Of a stretch of 7,089 nt of DNA, positions 4,812 through 7,089 are shown piece by piece. Numbering within the stretch: position 1 is the stretch's first letter; every line of letters starts with the position of its first letter. The DNA comes from an uncultured Paracoccaceae bacterium (lineage in GTDB: Bacteria > Pseudomonadota > Alphaproteobacteria > Rhodobacterales > Rhodobacteraceae). The stretch spans positions 1-7,089 of the forward strand of contig CALEZJ010000107.1 of assembly GCA_937927885.1 (NCBI GenBank), read 5' to 3'. The notes under the pieces were generated by a model, which worked only from the letters and a program-made list of their open reading frames with translations, had not been told where the DNA came from and did no database searches. Position numbers and translations under genes: made by a program.

Positions 4812-6151
4812 GGGCGCCGCGCAGCCTTCAGGGGCGACTCGGGCTCTGGCTGGGCGCTGCGCTCACGGTCGTCTGGGTCGCGGCGGCCAGCGTGACAGCG
4901 CTGATTGCGCGGGGGGAAATCGAGGAGGTCTTCGACGCGGCCTTGCAGGAAACCGCGCAGCGCATCCTGCCGCTGGCTGTCGTCGACATCCTGAACCGCG
5001 AGGAGGCGGGCATCAGCCAGCGCCTCGCCGCGATCCGTGTGCATGACGAATTCTTCACCTACATCGTGCGCGATGATCAGGGGCGCATCCTGCTGCAATC
5101 TCATGCCGCCGACCCGCGCGTGTTTCCCGCCTGGGACGGGATCGGGTTCCGCCAGACCGCGACGCACCGGCTGTATAGTGACGAGGCCGTGCAAGGCTCG
5201 ATCCGCATCACCGTCGCCGAACCGCTGGACCATCGCGCAAGCGTCGCGCGCGAACTCCAGATAGGGCTTGGCCTGCCGCTGCTGGTCGTGCTGCCGGTGG
5301 CGCTTCTGGCCATCGTGCTGGCCGTCCGCGCCAGCCTTGCGCCCCTGCGGCAGTTCCGCGACCGGCTGTCGGCGCGGAGCGCGCGCGACCTCAGCCCGGT
5401 CGCCAGCGCCGATCTGCCAACCGAAATCGCGCCCCTCGCCGATACGATGAACGGCCTTCTGGGGCGGCTGGAGGCGGCCTTCGAGGCGGAACGCAGCTTT
5501 GCGGCAAACGCCGCGCATGAGCTTCGCACGCCCTTGGCCGGTGCCATCGCACAGGCGCAACGGTTGCAGGCCGAGACGCGCGACGCCGACGCCAAGGCCC
5601 GTGCGGCCGAAATCGAAGCCACCCTGAAACGCCTGACCCGCCTTTCCGAACGCCTGTTGCAACTGGCCCGCGCCGAGGGTGGCAGGCTACGGCGCGACGA
5701 GGCCGCCGACCTTTGCCCGCTGGCACGTCTCCTTTCAGACGAAATGGCACGGGCGGAAGGGCATGGGCGGGTCCGGCTCTTGCTGCCGGAAACCCCGGTG
5801 ATGTCGGATCTCGACCCCGACGCCTTCGCGATCCTGTTCCGCAACCTCGTCGAGAATGCCCTGCGACACGGGGCCGAGGGTGGTTCGGTCGAGGCGAGGC
5901 TTGGGCCAGATGGCGCATTTGCCGTGGCAAATGATGGGCCGGCCCTCTCGCCTGCCGTTCTGGAGCGTCTGACCAACCGTTTCGAGCGGGCCAGTGAGCG
6001 AAGCGATGGCAGCGGCCTCGGCCTCGCCATCGTGGCCGCGATTGCCGAAAGGATCGGCAGCAGCCTTGTTCTCAAATCGCCCCGCCCCGGCCATGCTGCA
6101 GGTTTCGAAGCGACGATCAGGTTGCCGATCAGGGCGCCCTCAAGGGCCTGA
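4808..6151 (+). CDS. Sensor histidine kinase (2CSK_N/QseC-like)
   Basis: A 447-residue membrane kinase, partner of the adjacent response regulator. TM1 is at about 11-33, a periplasmic 2CSK_N-type sensor domain at about 34-150 (EEVFDAALQETAQRILPLA, VHDEFFTYIVRD, GFRQTATHRLYSDE), TM2 at about 152-174, a HAMP-like linker with RASLAPLRQFRDRL, the H-box FAANAAHELRTPLA with phospho-acceptor His237, and a HATPase domain with N-box NLVENALRHG (Asn350), the G1-like NDGP (375-378) and the G2 box GSGLGLAI (401-408). All catalytic motifs are intact. Its ATG overlaps the regulator stop as ATGA. The signal is unknown; the linked periplasmic PepSY protein and redox operon make metal, redox or envelope stress reasonable candidates. 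No intrinsic terminator is seen right after the stop. Confidence 0.93.
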   Translation: MRAPRSLQGRLGLWLGAALTVVWVAAASVTALIARGEIEEVFDAALQETAQRILPLAVVDILNREEAGISQRLAAIRVHDEFFTYIVRDDQGRILLQSHAADPRVFPAWDGIGFRQTATHRLYSDEAVQGSIRITVAEPLDHRASVARELQIGLGLPLLVVLPVALLAIVLAVRASLAPLRQFRDRLSARSARDLSPVASADLPTEIAPLADTMNGLLGRLEAAFEAERSFAANAAHELRTPLAGAIAQAQRLQAETRDADAKARAAEIEATLKRLTRLSERLLQLARAEGGRLRRDEAADLCPLARLLSDEMARAEGHGRVRLLLPETPVMSDLDPDAFAILFRNLVENALRHGAEGGSVEARLGPDGAFAVANDGPALSPAVLERLTNRFERASERSDGSGLGLAIVAAIAERIGSSLVLKSPRPGHAAGFEATIRLPIRAPSRA

Positions 6152-6253
6152 TGCCAATGGAAAGCAGGGACCTGGTTCCAAGGTCTCACGAGGTTGTTCC
6201 CCCGAAGCGGGGTCGGGCTGCAATCGCCAAACTCCAGCCGAGGACTCCGCAGG

Positions 6254-6331
6254 ATGAACACCCCGCATCAAGGTGCGCGCCTTGCCGTCTATGGTCGAGA
6301 ACAGATCGTCGCCCGCCTGAAGGCGGGACAG
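6254..6331 (+). pseudogene. Possible remnant of an IS481-type transposase N-terminus
   Basis: Twenty-six codons from the ATG at 6254 (GAGG lies about 10 nt upstream) encode a peptide containing HQGARLAVYGREQIVARLKA. From memory this resembles the N-terminus of IS481/integrase-core transposases, which often reads 'MN.HKNARLT...RE.IV.RV..G' before the helix-turn-helix. After Gln26 the frame runs into unrelated sequence and stops at 6407-6409; the helix-turn-helix and DDE domain are absent. I see no terminal inverted repeats or target duplication. It could equally be a chance match of a short peptide. Confidence 0.35.
6312..6327. other. Compact GC hairpin in the convergent spacer
   Basis: A perfect 6-bp stem, CCCGCC/GGCGGG, with a TGAA tetraloop. 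No T-run follows on either strand. It may help bidirectional termination between the converging genes, but this is weak evidence. Confidence 0.3.
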
Positions 6332-6432
6332 AGGGCACAGCACTCGCCCGGTTCATGGGCGTGGAACGGGTCAAGCCAGGCGGCCACGTCGGTTCCCGGG
6401 CGATGCTGACCTCCCCTGCGCGCCAGTCCCGG

Positions 6433-7089
6433 TCAGGTCTGGAAAACATAGGTGCCCGGGGCCGCGCCGAGGGGTGGCAGTCCCCTGTCCGAAGCGCCGG
6501 TCACGGGGGGCGCCGCGGCACCGCTGCTGCGGTCGGTCAGCCAGCCGGTCCATTCCGTCCACCAGGATCCTTGACTCGTCTCCGCCTTGTCCAACCACAG
6601 GTCAGGTCCCTCATAGAGCCCGCCTGGCGGGCGGTGCCCGCACCGATAGCGGCTGCGCGGATCGCCACCGGGCGGGTTGACGATGCCGCTGTTGTGCCCG
6701 CCCGAGGTCAGCACGAAAGTCAGGTCGCAATCGGTGAAAAGCTGCGTCTTGTAGACTGATCGCCAGGGCGCAATGTGGTCGGTCTCGGTCGCGACCACGA
6801 ACATCGGCGCCGCGATGTCCTTGAGCGCGATCACCCGTCCCTCGACCGCAAATCGCCCCGCACTCAGCCGGTTTTCCAGAAACAGTCCGCGCAGGTATTC
6901 CGAATGCATCCGCGCGGGCATCCGGGTGGTGTCGGCCGACCAGACGCCCAGATCGGTGGGTTGGTCCTCCTGTCCCAGGAAATACCGGCGCACCGCGCGC
7001 GACCAGATCAGGTCTTCGGCGCGAATGGTGGAAAAGGCGCGCGCCATCTGCGGACGATCCAGATAGCCCTGGTCCCACATCATGTCCTC
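6433..7089 (-). CDS. phaC: Poly(3-hydroxyalkanoate) synthase, C-terminal part, cut by window edge
   Basis: The visible 218 residues are the C-terminal half of an alpha/beta-hydrolase-fold PHA polymerase, which joins hydroxyacyl-CoA units into storage polyester at the granule surface. Motifs present are LGVWSADTTRMPARMHSEYL, the catalytic Asp in ETDHIAPWRSVYKT (visible residue 104), the catalytic His in LTSGGHNSGIVNPPG (visible residue 132), GSWWTEW and the terminal APGTYVFQT. The Asp-His spacing of 28 residues equals that of the Cupriavidus class I enzyme. The nucleophile Cys (lipase-like box) would lie upstream of the visible part, beyond position 7089. It converges on the kinase gene and shares no obvious regulation with the redox operon. 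Product firm; whether it is the main PhaC or a second paralogue cannot be decided from this part. Confidence 0.9.
   Translation of the reverse strand, partial: EDMMWDQGYLDRPQMARAFSTIRAEDLIWSRAVRRYFLGQEDQPTDLGVWSADTTRMPARMHSEYLRGLFLENRLSAGRFAVEGRVIALKDIAAPMFVVATETDHIAPWRSVYKTQLFTDCDLTFVLTSGGHNSGIVNPPGGDPRSRYRCGHRPPGGLYEGPDLWLDKAETSQGSWWTEWTGWLTDRSSGAAAPPVTGASDRGLPPLGAAPGTYVFQT

Larger units (their letters stand above)
6152..6432. other. Convergent spacer between the kinase gene and the PHA synthase gene
   Basis: A 281-bp stretch between two converging genes. It holds two compact hairpins without T-runs, CCCCG-AAG-CGGGG at 6200-6212 and CCCGCC-TGAA-GGCGGG at 6312-6327, and a short frame that looks like the start of a transposase (listed separately). 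The second hairpin lies inside that frame, so it need not be a terminator. No other gene is supported. Confidence 0.6.

Noticed and set aside
4790..6261. Long minus-strand frames opposite the sensor kinase (about 290 and 386 codons)
   Set aside because: They are antisense to a gene with complete kinase motifs, have Arg/Ala/Ser-rich composition without domains, and are explained by high GC at third positions.

Overview
The window is GC-rich DNA with strong G/C preference at third codon positions. Its protein types (class I-like PHA synthase, 2CSK_N/QseC-like kinase, PepSY reductase linked to ApbE) suggest an alphaproteobacterium, probably Rhodobacterales and perhaps Paracoccus-like. The taxon is inferred from style only. 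No RNA gene, CRISPR array or intact mobile element is visible.

Layout. On the minus strand, positions 3306 to 1 form one probable operon, read right to left: a secreted aspartate-rich small protein (2914-3306), a periplasmic DUF2271 protein (2387-2854), a 733-residue membrane flavoreductase combining PepSY_TM, flavodoxin and FNR modules (174-2375), and the start of an ApbE flavin transferase (1-193, cut by the window edge). To the right, also on the minus strand, is a small periplasmic PepSY protein (3658-3996). Divergent from it is an OmpR/QseB-type response regulator and sensor kinase pair (4152-4811 and 4808-6151, with an ATGA overlap). After a 281-bp convergent spacer holding a possible transposase remnant comes the C-terminal part of a PHA synthase (6433-7089, minus strand, cut by the window edge).

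How it may work. The four-gene operon reads as an electron path across the inner membrane: NADPH to FAD to FMN in the cytoplasmic part of the reductase, then through a probable di-heme membrane core to a periplasmic flavin. That flavin is probably attached covalently by ApbE to the TGAS motif of the DUF2271 protein. The aspartate/histidine-rich protein could bind metal ions at the outer end. The terminal acceptor is not shown by the sequence.

The strongest unexpected signal is regulatory. Two 49-bp operators, at 3351-3399 (upstream of the operon) and 4049-4097 (in the PepSY/regulator divergent gap), have exactly the same architecture: CTGAC-N6-CTGAAG, a 15-bp centre, then CTTCAG-N6-GTCAG. All four half-sites match perfectly, have the 11-bp period expected of an OmpR-family regulator, and resemble a GC-rich version of PmrA/BqsR-type boxes. 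This ties the two-component system, the PepSY protein and the redox operon into one proposed regulon.
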